64,000 nt of DNA from Pseudomonadota bacterium (GCA_021785515.1 JAJYEX010000005.1:61505-125504); one strand, 5' to 3'; counted from the stretch's first letter, positions 12,001 to 20,794 are shown. Numbers and translations are program-made. Notes: generated from the letters alone by a model not told the origin.

Positions 12001-12308
12001 TCAGGGTTCTCGCGGATAAAACGCTGCAAAAGCAGGTGGCAGCGGCGCGGATGCCGTGTAAGGTCCAATGCGATCAGTTGTCCGCCGAGCATGTGAAGGC
12101 CGCGCTCGTAGTGGAGCAATGTCGACTCGGTTGACCTTGCAACCAGTCCGGTTACCAGGGCCAGTCTGCGGATCTGCTCCTGTTTGACTTTCTGAAATGA
12201 GTTCGTGCCGTAGAGTACTGCGGCCAGTAGAAACAGTAGAAGAAGTGTTACAAACGCGGTGGCGAGGTATGTGACGACTGTGGACTTCTGCCTGTCATCA
12301 GCCTGCAT
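9099..12308 (-). CDS. Membrane GAF-PAS-GGDEF-EAL cyclic-di-GMP signalling protein
   Basis: The 1069-residue protein has a transmembrane helix near residues 12-34, a periplasmic sensor region to about 288, a second helix (about 290-310), a GAF domain (about 340-495), a PAS domain (about 510-625), GGDEF (about 635-795) and EAL (about 805-1055). Both catalytic signatures are intact: GGDEF near residue 718, with RxxD (the product-inhibition site) five residues before it, and EALLRW near 846 with NLSARQF, EITESL, DDFGTGYSS and EGVEN. It could therefore both make and break c-di-GMP. Its sensor end detects an unknown periplasmic cue. PilZ effectors are encoded 35 kb away in the same window. Confidence 0.93.
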   Translation of the reverse strand: MQADDRQKSTVVTYLATAFVTLLLLFLLAAVLYGTNSFQKVKQEQIRRLALVTGLVARSTESTLLHYERGLHMLGGQLIALDLTRHPRRCHLLLQRFIRENPELRLIAAVSRDGHILGTSGAPDSPPLNLSAASFSRWAQRAMSTHKLAVGPTERDGVRSRWVIPVGYAVRSPDGQVRFLLWALLPVGHEQALWYNLPLPGALQSGLLTDDGYLIFVWPRPAVPNRIYARPQTGILIRTLHAREFPAKGYVQGMTTINKTRRLIVFHRLENYPLTFWITIPMKAVWARWLHTVEVPYALLLLLSLGGGWAFRWTSRRQEEWESGQLEARRQLRRANRALRVLTQVNHSLVHARDEVTLLRQACASMVQTGGYRMAWAGYVEHDTRKTIRPVAISGYDNGYVENLQLSWADTERGRGPAGTSIRERRPEICRDMATDPRYGPWRAAALARGYVSSISLPVTYEGQVYGIFSLYADQRAAFDTEEVEVLWQLATDLGYGIHTLRARLAYTHAENQLRLAASALENTAEAVFITDMNACIIFVNKSFLTITGFMAEEVIARHWEVITSDRDRDVWSNNVRQALASPGYWQGEIQARRKNGESYPALFSITKVPDGDGSISHYVGVFNDISQYKNYQSRLEFLATHDALTGLPNRMLLRDRLEEAIFRAQQDGNRAAVLFLDLDRFKSINDTLGHSVGDTLLGQVARRLRNGVREIDTVARMGGDEFAIILGDYRESSDPAALAHKLRELIAGGFIVDSRELFVTASIGISCYPQDGDDAHTLLKNADIAMYRAKESGRNMYQFFSPGMNAEVSEFMAMANSLHTALERREFTLDFQPRHDLASGAITGAEALLRWHHPTLGLIMPNRFIPLAEETGLIVKLGEWALGSACAQARAWQQAGFPLTVAVNLSARQFREENLVARMRAIIEASAVSPSLIEVEITESLMMQDPRTAGRMLGELRAMGIESAIDDFGTGYSSLAYLKTFPVKYLKIDRRFLHELPNNASDVAIVRTIIAIARSLGLQLIAEGVENEAQRTFLLGEGCEQAQGYYFSRPMPPEALSELLRKESGERD

Positions 12309-12427
12309 GAACCTGCACCCAGTCCCTTGTAGTTGCAGCCGGTTGTGGCGCGTACTGTATTACGAAACTGGCGGTATCGGCAAGCCAAGGCCGCGTTTGG
12401 CGATCGCGTACCTGGCGCCGGTCTTGG

Positions 12428-14440
12428 TCAGGAAGTACCCAGCAGGCCCCGCAGATTGGCTATGTGCGCATCGGCACGTTCCTGACGCTCCTGCGGTTCG
12501 GCGGCTGCATCTTCGTCCTGCCACTCTAGGTCGTCCGCCGGAAGTTCCCCGAGAAACCTGCTCGGCTCGCAGTCGACGATTTCGCCGTAGCGTTTCCGGT
12601 GGCGGGCGAGCGAAAAGCTGAGCGTCCGGCGTGCCCGGGTGATGCCGACATAGGCCAGGCGGCGCTCCTCTTCGATGGTGTCCTGTTCAACGCTGTTGCG
12701 GTGCGGAAGGAGGTTTTCCTCCATTCCCACGAGGTACACGTGAGGGAATTCGAGCCCCTTGGCCGCATGCAGGGTCATGAGCGAAACCTGATCGATACTG
12801 GCGTCCGGGTCATCATTGTCGAGCATTCCGATTAGGCTGATGCGTGCGACGGCGTCGGCATAGGACAGTTCACCGTCCTGGGTCGTGAGCCGGCGCAGCC
12901 AGTCGAGCACCTCGGCGACGTTTTGCTGGCGCCTGGCGGCTGCCGCCGGACTGTCCGAGCTGTCCTGCAGCCAGGTCTCGTAATTCGCCTCCGTCAGAAT
13001 TTCGCGCGCGAGATCAGCCGGGTTCGATTCCGGCGCGCGCTCGGACAATCCGCTGATCCAGGTGGTAAAGCGGCGCAGCGCGGAGAGCTGCCTCGGGCCG
13101 AGGTGCTCTTCCAGGCCATCGGAGAAGGAGGCATCGCTGAGACTGGATCCGCACTCGGCAGCATGCCGGGCAAGTCCCTCAAGCGTCGCTGCGCCGATTT
13201 CCCGCCGCGGGGTATTGACGATCCGCAGGAACGCGCTGTTGTCGGCAGGGTTTGCGACCAGCCGCAGATAGGCCATCACGTCGCGGATCTCGCTGTGTTC
13301 GAAAAACGACATACCGCCACTCAGATAGTACGGAATGCGCTGTTCCCGCAGAGCGCGCTCAAATGCACGCGCCTGATGGTTGCTGCGGTAGAGCAATGCA
13401 TAATCGCGGAAGGCGGTCCGGTGCGTGAACTTGTGGTGCAGAAGCTGCGCCACCACGCGATCAGACTCGTGCTCCTCGTCGCGGGCCACGATCACCCGGA
13501 TCGGTTCACCGTAACCGAGATCGCTCCATAGCCGCTTTTCGTGAACGTGAGGGTTGTGGCCGATCAGGCTGTTGGCGGCCTTGAGAATGCGCCCTGCGGA
13601 GCGGTAGTTCTGCTCGAGCTTGATCACCTTGAGGTTGGGGAAATCCTGTTCCAGCTGAAACAGGTTCTCGGGGCAGGCGCCACGCCACGCATATACCGAC
13701 TGATCGTCGTCGCCGACCACGGTCAGGGCTCCGCGTGTTCCCGCTAGTTGCCGGACCAGGGAATACTGGCAGGCGTTGGTGTCCTGATATTCATCGACCA
13801 GCAGGTAACGGATGCGTTCCTGCCAGGTAGACAGCACGTCAGGGTGGCGCGTGAACATGAGAACAGGCTGGAAAATAAGGTCATCAAAGTCAACGGCGTT
13901 GCATGCCTTGAGGTGACGCTGGTACAGGGGGTAGAGCCGCGCCGCCTGCGCCGCCACCGGATCGCTGCCCGCGGCGGCTGCCGCCTGTTCCGGATCGAGC
14001 ATGGCATTTTTCCAGCGCGAGATCTGGTGCTGCACCTCTTCGGCCATGCTGTTGTGCGCCAGGTCCCGAAGCAGTCCAAGGCTGTCCGTGGAATCGTAGA
14101 TCGACAGCTCTGGGCGGTAGCCGGCATGTTCGCATTCGGCGCGCAGTATGCGCAGGCCCAGCGTATGGAACGTCGAGATCGACAGACCCTTAACGTTGCT
14201 GCCGGCGAGCAACGCGGCGACGCGGGTCTTCATTTCCCGGGCAGCCTTGTTGGTGAACGTCACGGCGAAGATGTTCGACGGGTCGATTCGGTGTTCGCGC
14301 ACCAGCGCGGCGATCTTGCGCGTTATGACCGAGGTTTTGCCGCTGCCGGCGCCTGCGATGACGAGCAGCGGGCCTGCCGTGTAGCGTACTGCCTCTCGCT
14401 GACGGGGATTTAGATCGGACAAGAAGGGCGTGCCGGGCAA
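12428..14440 (-). CDS. rep: ATP-dependent DNA helicase Rep
   Basis: A superfamily 1A 3'-5' helicase of 670 residues, the length of E. coli Rep, which clears proteins ahead of the replication fork. Visible motifs: the N-terminal Q-motif (LNPRQREAVRY), Walker A AGAGSGKTSVIT, motif Ia TFTNKAAREMKTRV, Walker B DEYQDTN, motif III GDDDQSVYAWRGA, motif IV EQNYRS, LMTLHAAKGLEF and motif VI GITRARR. The C-terminal tail is short and lacks the long UvrD extension, favouring Rep. No ATG lies near the conserved N-terminus; the likely start is TTG at 14440, without an obvious ribosome-binding site. Confidence 0.93.
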   Translation of the reverse strand: MPGTPFLSDLNPRQREAVRYTAGPLLVIAGAGSGKTSVITRKIAALVREHRIDPSNIFAVTFTNKAAREMKTRVAALLAGSNVKGLSISTFHTLGLRILRAECEHAGYRPELSIYDSTDSLGLLRDLAHNSMAEEVQHQISRWKNAMLDPEQAAAAAGSDPVAAQAARLYPLYQRHLKACNAVDFDDLIFQPVLMFTRHPDVLSTWQERIRYLLVDEYQDTNACQYSLVRQLAGTRGALTVVGDDDQSVYAWRGACPENLFQLEQDFPNLKVIKLEQNYRSAGRILKAANSLIGHNPHVHEKRLWSDLGYGEPIRVIVARDEEHESDRVVAQLLHHKFTHRTAFRDYALLYRSNHQARAFERALREQRIPYYLSGGMSFFEHSEIRDVMAYLRLVANPADNSAFLRIVNTPRREIGAATLEGLARHAAECGSSLSDASFSDGLEEHLGPRQLSALRRFTTWISGLSERAPESNPADLAREILTEANYETWLQDSSDSPAAAARRQQNVAEVLDWLRRLTTQDGELSYADAVARISLIGMLDNDDPDASIDQVSLMTLHAAKGLEFPHVYLVGMEENLLPHRNSVEQDTIEEERRLAYVGITRARRTLSFSLARHRKRYGEIVDCEPSRFLGELPADDLEWQDEDAAAEPQERQERADAHIANLRGLLGTS

Positions 14441-14750
14441 TTTGAGTCGATGTCGGGATGCGGCGATATTCTAACCTGATTCGCCCGCGGCCGACAGCCT
14501 TGGGGCGTGGCGGGGTTTCGGGCCGGGTTACACGCAACGGCCCGCCAGTTTGCGCGGCCGGTGCAGGCTGTATTAAGGTTAAAGCGGCTGAGCCATGGCA
14601 GCTGCCCTCGACCGCACGTCGGGCGGCACCGTTCAGACGCGAGCCGCCTGCGGCAGGGGCGGGTTACGGGCTATATTTGTGGAATCGGGGTCTGCGGCAT
14701 GGCCGGACGGAAGCCGCGGTGTGTTCCAGCATTCGACAGGGCAATGAACT
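14441..14750. other. Divergent intergenic region between rep and gltA
   Basis: No convincing gene is seen in these 310 bp. The region must carry promoters for rep (leftward) and gltA (rightward). A TATATT hexamer at 14672-14677 is a possible -10 for gltA, but no good -35 precedes it, so it is only a suggestion. Confidence 0.5.
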
Positions 14751-16040
14751 ATGAGCACCAAATATGTGAATGCGGTCATTTCGCAGACTCGGACCGATGA
14801 GAGTCTGCCCATACTGGAGGGCACCCTGGGGGCGCCGGCGGTCGACATCCAGACGCTCTACGCCCGCCACGGGCTGCTTGCCTACGATCCGGGGTTCCGC
14901 TCGACGGCTTCGTGCAAGAGTGCGATCACCTTCGTCGATGGCGATGCCGGTGTGCTGTTGTACCGCGGGTACCCCATTGAGGACCTTGCGCATTACAGTA
15001 CGTTCCCGGAAGTGGCATACCTGCTGATGCACGGGGAGCTTCCGGATCCGGAGCAGATGGCCGGCTTCCAGGAGACGATCCATCAGCACAACATGCTGCA
15101 CGAGCAGGTGCTGTATTTTTACCGCGGTTTCCGTCGCGATGCCCATCCCATGGCGGTCATGGTGGGTGTGGTCGGTGCCCTATCCGCTTTTTATCACGAT
15201 GTCATCAATATCAGTAACCAGCAGGAGCGCGAGCTCGCCGCCATACGGCTGATCGCCAAGATGCCGACGATTGCGGCGGCGAGTTATACCTATAGCACCG
15301 GGCGTCCGCAGCGCTATCCGAACAACGGCCTTGACTATGCTGCGAACTTCATCCAGATGCTGTTTGGCATGCCCAATACTGACCTGGTGGTGAACCCGGT
15401 GGTGGCGCGCGCCCTCGACCGGATTCTCATACTGCACGCTGACCACGAACAGAATGCCTCGACCTCGACCGTGCGGCTGGCGGCGTCGTCCGGCGCAAAC
15501 CCGTTTGCCTGCGTGGCGGCGGGTATCGCCAGCCTCTGGGGCCCGGCGCACGGGGGGGCAAATGAGGCTGTGCTCAAGATGCTTATGGAGATCGGCGCGC
15601 CGGAGAACATCCCGAAGGCTATCGCCCGGGCAAAGGACAAGGCCGATCCGTTCCGCCTGATGGGCTTTGGCCACCGCATCTACAAAAACTTCGATCCTCG
15701 TTCGCGCGTCATCCAGGAGAGCGCGCGCGAAGTGCTCAACCATCTGGGGATCGACGATCCGCTGCTCGAGATCGCGGTGAAGCTCGAAGAGATCGCGCTG
15801 CAGGATGAATATTTCATCGAACGCAAGCTGTACCCCAACGTCGATTTTTATTCAGGCATACTGCTGCGCGCCATGGGATTGCCGATGAACATGTTCACCG
15901 CGATTTTCGCGGTGGCGCGCACTGCCGGCTGGGTCAGCCACTGGCTGGAGCTCCACCAGGAAACGCACGGCATCGATCGGCCACGGCAGCTCTACGTCGG
16001 GCAGCCCCGACGGAATTATCCGGCGAAGGCGCCGGCCTGA
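14751..16040 (+). CDS. gltA: Citrate synthase (type II)
   Basis: Condenses oxaloacetate and acetyl-CoA to citrate at the entry of the TCA cycle. The 429 residues match the hexameric type II enzymes of Gram-negative bacteria. Active-site regions are intact: the first His in [28 protein letters not shown], the second His in [13 protein letters not shown], and the C-terminal Asp/Arg region near PNVDFYSGI and RPRQLYVG. The start ATG follows AGGG about ten bases upstream. It stands alone, is convergent with an MFS transporter gene and is separated from it by only ten bases. Confidence 0.97.
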   Translation: MSTKYVNAVISQTRTDESLPILEGTLGAPAVDIQTLYARHGLLAYDPGFRSTASCKSAITFVDGDAGVLLYRGYPIEDLAHYSTFPEVAYLLMHGELPDPEQMAGFQETIHQHNMLHEQVLYFYRGFRRDAHPMAVMVGVVGALSAFYHDVINISNQQERELAAIRLIAKMPTIAAASYTYSTGRPQRYPNNGLDYAANFIQMLFGMPNTDLVVNPVVARALDRILILHADHEQNASTSTVRLAASSGANPFACVAAGIASLWGPAHGGANEAVLKMLMEIGAPENIPKAIARAKDKADPFRLMGFGHRIYKNFDPRSRVIQESAREVLNHLGIDDPLLEIAVKLEEIALQDEYFIERKLYPNVDFYSGILLRAMGLPMNMFTAIFAVARTAGWVSHWLELHQETHGIDRPRQLYVGQPRRNYPAKAPA

Positions 16041-16060
16041 CCGGCACGGGTCAGCGCCGG
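16031..16060 (+). terminator. Hairpin spanning both stop codons between gltA and the MFS gene
   Basis: GCCGGCCTGACC (16031-16042) pairs imperfectly with GGTCAGCGCCGG (16049-16060) around a six-base loop. The TGA of gltA and the TCA (stop of the minus gene) both lie inside the stem. There is no long T run, so a role as a bidirectional terminator is likely but not certain. Confidence 0.45.
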
Positions 16061-17241
16061 GCGCCCGTTTCCGGCACGCGTAGTCCGAACCACAGTGCTG
16101 TCGACAGAAGTATCGTCGCCAGCATTTCGAAACCAGCGGTGTAGCCCCAGGCACCGATGACGCCGCCCGTGACCACGGGACCGGCGGCCTGTCCGGTATC
16201 CATGATGGTCCTCAGAACACCCATCGACGTGCCGAGCTGATCCTGGCGGCTCAGATCACTGACCAGCGCGCCGGTGGAGGAGGTGACACCGGCGAAGCCG
16301 GCACCAAAGATGATGCTCAGTGTCGCGAGCGCCTCCGCGGGTGCGACCACCGGTATGAGGCATACCCCGATCGTAGCGGTGGCGAGGCCAGTCAGGATCA
16401 CCGGCCTGCGCCCGATGCGATCAGCGGCGTGGCCGGCGAACGGCTTGAGCAGTGCGACGCAGACCAGCTGGACGCCGAGGATGATGCCGATTTTCCAGGC
16501 GGTGATGCCGTGGGCCTTGGCGTATGCGGCCAGGAAGGTCTCGGTCGCGCCGAACACGAAATATTGCGCCGCCTCGGTCACGCTGGTCGCGAGCAGGGCG
16601 CCGTTGCGCAGGGTCGCAGCCAGGGCTGTGCGCGATGAGCGCCAGGCCGCAAGCTGCGGTTCCGGGGGGTGCGGCTTTTTCTGGTCCGGCGGCAGCCGTG
16701 TGCCCAGTGCCAGCGCCAGGACGCCGGCGGCAGCACATACCAAATAGACGGCTGGGAATCCCGAGAGGGAGATCAGCATACCGCCCAGGAACGGTGCCAT
16801 GGACCGTCCGATGATCGTAATCGAGGAATAGGTCGAGAGCATCCGGGCGCGATCCTCGATGTAACGGCCGGCGATCCAGGCGCTGGCCACTGTCCCGAAT
16901 ATTGCGGTGGCAAAGCCGTGGTAGAAGCGCACCACCGCCAGCATTGCGATGTGGCCTACTGCGAGATACAGAAACGGGGCGGTAGCGAATACCAGCAGCG
17001 ACAGCAGCAACAGGCGCCGCCGGTCGGCGCGATCGGCGAGCATGCCGGCAGGCACGCTGATCAGGATGCCGGACACGGTGGAGGCCATGGCGACCCAGCC
17101 GATTTGCGGGGGTGTCGCGCCCAGGTGGACTGCGAACAGCGGCAGCGCCGGGGTCTTTGACAGGGTGGAGCTGAGGATGGCGAATGCGCCGGTGATTGCC
17201 AGGAGCAGAAAAGATCGCCGTCCGTCCACTTCAGCCATCAT
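16051..17241 (-). CDS. MFS transporter, drug/solute efflux type
   Basis: A 396-residue major facilitator protein with about twelve predicted membrane segments. The loop 2-3 signature is visible as GMLADRADRRRLLLLS, and its second-half counterpart as GHAADRIGRRPVILTG. The first segments (FLLLAITGAFAILSSTL) and the length fit the DHA1/DHA12-like sugar or drug efflux families; no substrate can be read from sequence. Two adjacent ATGs (17241 and 17238) are possible. No regulator gene is next to it. Confidence 0.88.
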   Translation of the reverse strand: MMAEVDGRRSFLLLAITGAFAILSSTLSKTPALPLFAVHLGATPPQIGWVAMASTVSGILISVPAGMLADRADRRRLLLLSLLVFATAPFLYLAVGHIAMLAVVRFYHGFATAIFGTVASAWIAGRYIEDRARMLSTYSSITIIGRSMAPFLGGMLISLSGFPAVYLVCAAAGVLALALGTRLPPDQKKPHPPEPQLAAWRSSRTALAATLRNGALLATSVTEAAQYFVFGATETFLAAYAKAHGITAWKIGIILGVQLVCVALLKPFAGHAADRIGRRPVILTGLATATIGVCLIPVVAPAEALATLSIIFGAGFAGVTSSTGALVSDLSRQDQLGTSMGVLRTIMDTGQAAGPVVTGGVIGAWGYTAGFEMLATILLSTALWFGLRVPETGARR

Positions 17242-17352
17242 GCCTCCTGCGGCTTCACGTTGCCGCGTGTATCATATGTGGTTTGGGGCCGACCCGTACG
17301 CGGAACCGTGTGACGAGGTCCGCCGATTTTGGCAAATCCCGGGAGGATGATC

Positions 17353-17775
17353 GTGCGCAATTTGCTTCTGGTCCTGATGTCAGCCGGCCTGCTCAGCGGC
17401 TGCATGGCCGAGGCTCTGACCTCGGGTCATATCGCGTTCAGCGATGGAGCTGCACCAGGCACGGTGGAGATGGGTGCCGGCGAGCGTGCGCAGATTCACC
17501 AGTACTGTGTCCGTCGCCATCTTGCGCGCAGTCTCAGCCCGCAGGAACGCCGCATGGTATCGCAACTGTACCGGGATGGGCGGCTGCCGTTACGCCTCGG
17601 CTACCACCGCCTGCCGTTGTCGCTTGAGGATCGCCTTCCGCCATTACCGCAACCCTATGTGCGCGTGCTCGTGGGAACAGACGTGCTGGTAATCAATCGG
17701 CGCACCCGCGTCATTGCGGACCTGGCCAGAGGGGTTTGCCCGCCTTCCGCATCCGCGTCCGATTTCCATTACTGA
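17353..17775 (+). CDS. Lipoprotein with a RcnB-like C-terminal segment
   Basis: A 140-residue predicted lipoprotein. The GTG at 17353 is preferred because GGGAGG sits six bases upstream; the ATG at 17347 abuts that site. The signal peptide runs MRNLLLVLMSAGLLSGC with a lipobox LLSGC. The mature part contains LSPQERRMVSQLYRDGRLP and ends with VRVLVGTDVLVINRRTRVIADL, reminiscent of the RcnB/YohN-like repeat that ends many small periplasmic proteins. Function unknown; no metal-binding His cluster is seen. Convergent with the DAHP synthase gene. Confidence 0.75.
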   Translation: MRNLLLVLMSAGLLSGCMAEALTSGHIAFSDGAAPGTVEMGAGERAQIHQYCVRRHLARSLSPQERRMVSQLYRDGRLPLRLGYHRLPLSLEDRLPPLPQPYVRVLVGTDVLVINRRTRVIADLARGVCPPSASASDFHY

Positions 17776-17798
17776 GGATCGGGGTCTGCCGGCGGTAT

Positions 17799-18920
17799 TC
17801 AATGCCTGGCCAGGAAGTCTCTGGCCAGCGCCCGCCGCTTTTCGTAGGCTTCGCGCGCCACGGCAATATCTTCCAGAAACATCGGCAGTTCCTCGAGCAG
17901 CATAGCCTGCGGGCCGTCCACCAGTGCTTTCTGCGGTGCGGGATGAAAATCTACCAGCACCATATTGGCGCCCGCGATGATTCCCTGGGCGGTCACATGC
18001 TGAATGTCGAGTATCCCGTCCGGTGACCGGTCGCGGGAACCGACTGAATGGGATGGGTCGACGCACACCGGCATGCGTGTGAGCCGTTTGACTACCGGCA
18101 CGTGCGCGAAGTCGACGAAATTCCGGTGCGGATCGCCCATATTCGTCTTCATGCCCCGCAGGCCGAATACCACATTCCGGTTGCCGGCGCTTGCCAGATA
18201 CTCGGCGGCATTGAGCGACTCTTCGAGCGTGATTCCGAAACCGCGTTTCAGGAGCACGGGCAGTTCGCGCTGCCTGCCCACGATCTTGAGAAGTTCGAAG
18301 TTCTGGGTGTTGCGCGTCCCGATCTGCAGCATGACGCCGGTAGGATGGCCGCCACGCTCCAGCGCTTCGCGGATTTCGTCTAGATGCGAGTCATGGGTGA
18401 TCTCCATCGCGATCACCTTTATGCCATACTTGCCGGCAAGATCGAATACCCACGGCAAGCAGTCGTGGCCAAGCCCCTGGAAGGAATAGGGGTTGGTGCG
18501 GGGTTTGTACACCCCCATACGCGTGCAAACCTGGCCGTTATCACGCAGCGCGCGCATCATCTTTTCCACGTGTTCCGGCGTGTCCACCGCGCAGAGTCCG
18601 GCGAATACGTTCAGGGTATCCTGGCTGAAGCGGACCCCGTTGTAGACGAACTCGGTAGGTCGCCGGTCATCGTGATGACGACCGAGTATGCGGTATTCCT
18701 CGGATACCCGTACGACACGTTCGACGCCGGGGAGCGACTCGATTTCGCTGCGATCCAGGGCCGCGGTATCGCCGATCAGGTAGATTTCAGTGAGCGTCTG
18801 CTGTGATCCGACTTCCTCATGAATACGGGTGGTGATGTTGGGTTTGTTGCTCAGCGTCCCCATGATCTGCTGGAATTCCGGGCTGTCGCGGCCGATGCGA
18901 GGTTTGAGTATGATGATCAT
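17799..18920 (-). CDS. aroF: 3-deoxy-7-phosphoheptulonate (DAHP) synthase, type I-beta
   Basis: First enzyme of the shikimate pathway, condensing PEP and erythrose 4-phosphate. The 373 residues comprise an N-terminal ferredoxin-like regulatory domain of about 80 residues (MIIILKPRIGRDSPEFQQIM to EYRILGR), as in Thermotoga-type DAHP synthases, followed by the TIM barrel. Barrel motifs include AGLCAVDTPEHV, GVYKPRTNPYSFQG, LLKRGFGITLEE and CVDPSHSVGSRD with conserved metal/PEP ligands. The ACT-like N-terminal domain implies feedback control by an aromatic amino acid. AGGA lies eight bases before the ATG. Confidence 0.92.
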   Translation of the reverse strand: MIIILKPRIGRDSPEFQQIMGTLSNKPNITTRIHEEVGSQQTLTEIYLIGDTAALDRSEIESLPGVERVVRVSEEYRILGRHHDDRRPTEFVYNGVRFSQDTLNVFAGLCAVDTPEHVEKMMRALRDNGQVCTRMGVYKPRTNPYSFQGLGHDCLPWVFDLAGKYGIKVIAMEITHDSHLDEIREALERGGHPTGVMLQIGTRNTQNFELLKIVGRQRELPVLLKRGFGITLEESLNAAEYLASAGNRNVVFGLRGMKTNMGDPHRNFVDFAHVPVVKRLTRMPVCVDPSHSVGSRDRSPDGILDIQHVTAQGIIAGANMVLVDFHPAPQKALVDGPQAMLLEELPMFLEDIAVAREAYEKRRALARDFLARH

Positions 18921-19051
18921 TAGCTTTTCCTTGAACGTTACACTCGGGCGCCGGACCTGGCCGTCAGTGGCGGCAGTAGGCGGAAGCCGCCGGAAGTCCG
19001 GCAGCCGGGCGCCAAAGCCCTATTGTAGCAAGACGCCGACTAACCATTGCC

Positions 19052-19465
19052 ATGCCGACCAACAACGCCAGACCCAGACGCCGCCCTGGAGACATCCGTG
19101 GACCCGGGCACGGGGGCCAGCCGTCCTTTTCTCTGGATCCAGGGGTAGTTGCACGCCAGGTACGTACCGAGACCTTTAGGGCGGGCGGGCCGGGCGGTCA
19201 GCATCTGCACAAGACCGAGTCGGCCGTGCGGCTGACTCATGTGCCGACGGGAATCGCGGTCACAGTGTCCGACACGCGGTCTCAGGCGCGTAACCGTGCG
19301 CTGGCGCTTGAACGGCTGATTGCACGTCTGCGCCGACGGGCATCGGTCCAGAAGCCACGGATAGCGACCCGCAGAACTGCCGCGTCCGTGCGCCGCAGGC
19401 TCGATCAGAAACGCCTCAAGGCGCGTGCCAAGGGCCTGCGCGGCCGCGTTCATCCGGTGGAATAG
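19052..19465 (+). CDS. Small RF-1-domain protein with GGQ motif (ArfB-like)
   Basis: A 137-residue protein with the peptidyl-tRNA hydrolysis motif in FRAGGPGGQHLHKTESAVRL. It lacks the codon-recognition and ribosome-docking domains of full release factors. The core after GGQ (THVPTGIAVTVSDTRSQARN) resembles RF1/RF2, whereas the basic C-terminal tail (RRLDQKRLKARAKGLRGRV) resembles the tail with which ArfB/YaeJ probes the empty mRNA channel. It is most likely a ribosome-rescue hydrolase; this is inference from architecture. Divergent from DAHP synthase. Confidence 0.82.
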   Translation: MPTNNARPRRRPGDIRGPGHGGQPSFSLDPGVVARQVRTETFRAGGPGGQHLHKTESAVRLTHVPTGIAVTVSDTRSQARNRALALERLIARLRRRASVQKPRIATRRTAASVRRRLDQKRLKARAKGLRGRVHPVE

Positions 19466-19734
19466 CCGGGGAACTGCCTGTGTTCGGGCACCGGTTGTGA
19501 CGGCTGCAGCTAAAGCCCGCGTCGGCCCTTGCTGCAGGGCATGTAGGATTTGTGTTATCAGTGGACTTCACGTAGGATTTACTCGCCGTGCGGATGGTTG
19601 TGCGCGGTGTGCTGTGCCGCTGCGTCACGGGTTGGCCATAGTCTTGCCCTGGTGTGCGGCCTGCTGTTCCGGCAATTCGATAACGCGTCGCAACAAGACG
19701 CAGACGTCACAGGTGAAGAAGGGGTTATTCGTCT
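19466..19734 (+). promoter_or_regulatory. Long leader region of the cold-shock gene
   Basis: About 270 bp without a gene, relatively AT-enriched near its middle. It contains a direct repeat GTAGGATTT at 19543-19551 and 19572-19580, 29 bp apart, of unknown meaning. A ribosome-binding site is weak (AGAAGGGG about 15 bases before the ATG). Cold-shock mRNAs often have long structured leaders, so the region may hold such a 5' UTR; I see no specific thermosensor motif. Confidence 0.4.
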
Positions 19735-19938
19735 ATGCAAACTGGTACAGTTAAGTGGTTCAACGAGTCCAAGGGTTTTGGGTTCATCACGCCGAGCGAT
19801 GGCAGCCCGGACGTGTTCGTCCATTTTTCAACCATCGAAGGAGATGGTTTCAAGACCCTGGCCGAAGGACAGAAGGTGGAATTCGAATCCACCAAGGGTC
19901 CGAAAGGAATGCAGGCGACACGCGTGATTCCACGCTGA
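19735..19938 (+). CDS. Cold-shock domain protein (CspA family)
   Basis: A 67-residue single-domain nucleic-acid chaperone. The RNP1 motif KGFGFI and RNP2 motif VFVHFS are both intact, with [14 protein letters not shown] at the start and the C-terminal AEGQKVEFE. It binds single-stranded RNA and DNA and melts mRNA structure. Which paralogue it is, cold-induced or constitutive, cannot be told from sequence. It is a single-gene unit followed by an intrinsic terminator. Confidence 0.96.
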   Translation: MQTGTVKWFNESKGFGFITPSDGSPDVFVHFSTIEGDGFKTLAEGQKVEFESTKGPKGMQATRVIPR

Positions 19939-19967
19939 GATCGCCGATACTGGCCTGAACATATAAG

Positions 19968-19998
19968 GACCCCGCCCGCGAGCGGGGTCTATTTTTTT
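19968..19998 (+). terminator. Intrinsic terminator after the cold-shock gene
   Basis: GACCCCGC (19968-19975) and GCGGGGTC (19982-19989) form a perfect eight-pair stem with a six-base loop, followed by TA and seven T. It lies 30 bp after the stop codon. Confidence 0.95.
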
Positions 19999-20152
19999 GT
20001 GGTCTGCGGTCGCAGTTCGCGGCGGCAGCCGCAGCTGCAGCTACAGGGCGCGGCGCGTCTTGCGGTCGCAGTATTGGCGGCCGTATCGAGTGCGGGCCGG
20101 GCGAGGCCTGACGCGCGGTCGGCGGCGGATTCGTCACGCGCCAGGTCCCGCG

Positions 20153-20749
20153 ATGCTGCACGATCTCATTCGCCAGTATGGATATATCGGGCTGTTCATC
20201 GGCACCATGCTCGAGGGTGAAACCATCATGCTGCTGGCGGGCTTCGCCGCCCAGCATGGTGATCTGCAGCTGTCGGGAGTGGTCACAGCCGGGTTTCTGG
20301 GTAGTTTCCTCGGGGATCAGGTCTTCTTCTACGTCGGACGGTACTTCGGTCCGGCGATAGTCCGCAGGCGCTTGTCATGGCGCGCGAACGCGGACAAGGT
20401 GTTCCGTCTCATCGAGCGCCACCAGTCCCTGCTGATTGTCAGTTTCCGCTTTTACTACGGCCTGCGTTCAGTAACGCCGTTTGCCATCGGAGCGGCGCGT
20501 GTCGGGCGCGTGCGTTTCATGGTGCTCAACGCCGTAGGCGCGCTGTTGTGGTCGGCCGCCCTGGGAGGCCTGGGTTTCCTTTTCGGGAGCGCTGTCGTCA
20601 AATATTTCCACGGTTTCCGTCGCTACGAGACCGATCTGCTGCTGGTTCTTGCGGGTGCGGGAATCTGTGTCTGGCTGGTGACGCTGCTGTTGCATCGCCG
20701 GAAGGCGGCGCGACAGCTGCGTTTGGAGCGCGAGAAGGAGGAGCGATAG
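20153..20749 (+). CDS. DedA/SNARE-associated (VTT) family membrane protein
   Basis: A 198-residue polytopic inner-membrane protein of the DedA superfamily, members of which move phospholipids such as undecaprenyl phosphate or phosphatidylethanolamine across the membrane. Key features are IGTMLEGETIMLLAGFAA with the essential acidic residue, the GSFLGDQVFFYVGRYFG motif and the basic FRFYYGLRSVTPFAIGA re-entrant region with conserved Arg. The ATG at 20153 begins directly before the conserved core; the longer open frame upstream is Arg-rich and not membrane-like. Convergent with rsmB. Confidence 0.9.
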   Translation: MLHDLIRQYGYIGLFIGTMLEGETIMLLAGFAAQHGDLQLSGVVTAGFLGSFLGDQVFFYVGRYFGPAIVRRRLSWRANADKVFRLIERHQSLLIVSFRFYYGLRSVTPFAIGAARVGRVRFMVLNAVGALLWSAALGGLGFLFGSAVVKYFHGFRRYETDLLLVLAGAGICVWLVTLLLHRRKAARQLRLEREKEER

Positions 20750-20794
20750 TCCACCTGCGGATCTGCCCGGTGTCACCGGGTGTCGCGGCGGAAG

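Noticed and set aside
19466..19734. tRNA or small RNA in the leader of the cold-shock gene
   Set aside because: No cloverleaf or conserved TTCRANNC box could be found; treated as leader only.
20766..20780. Hairpin CCCGGT-GTC-ACCGGG between dedA and rsmB
   Set aside because: The stem is short and lacks a T run on either strand, so I do not call it a terminator.
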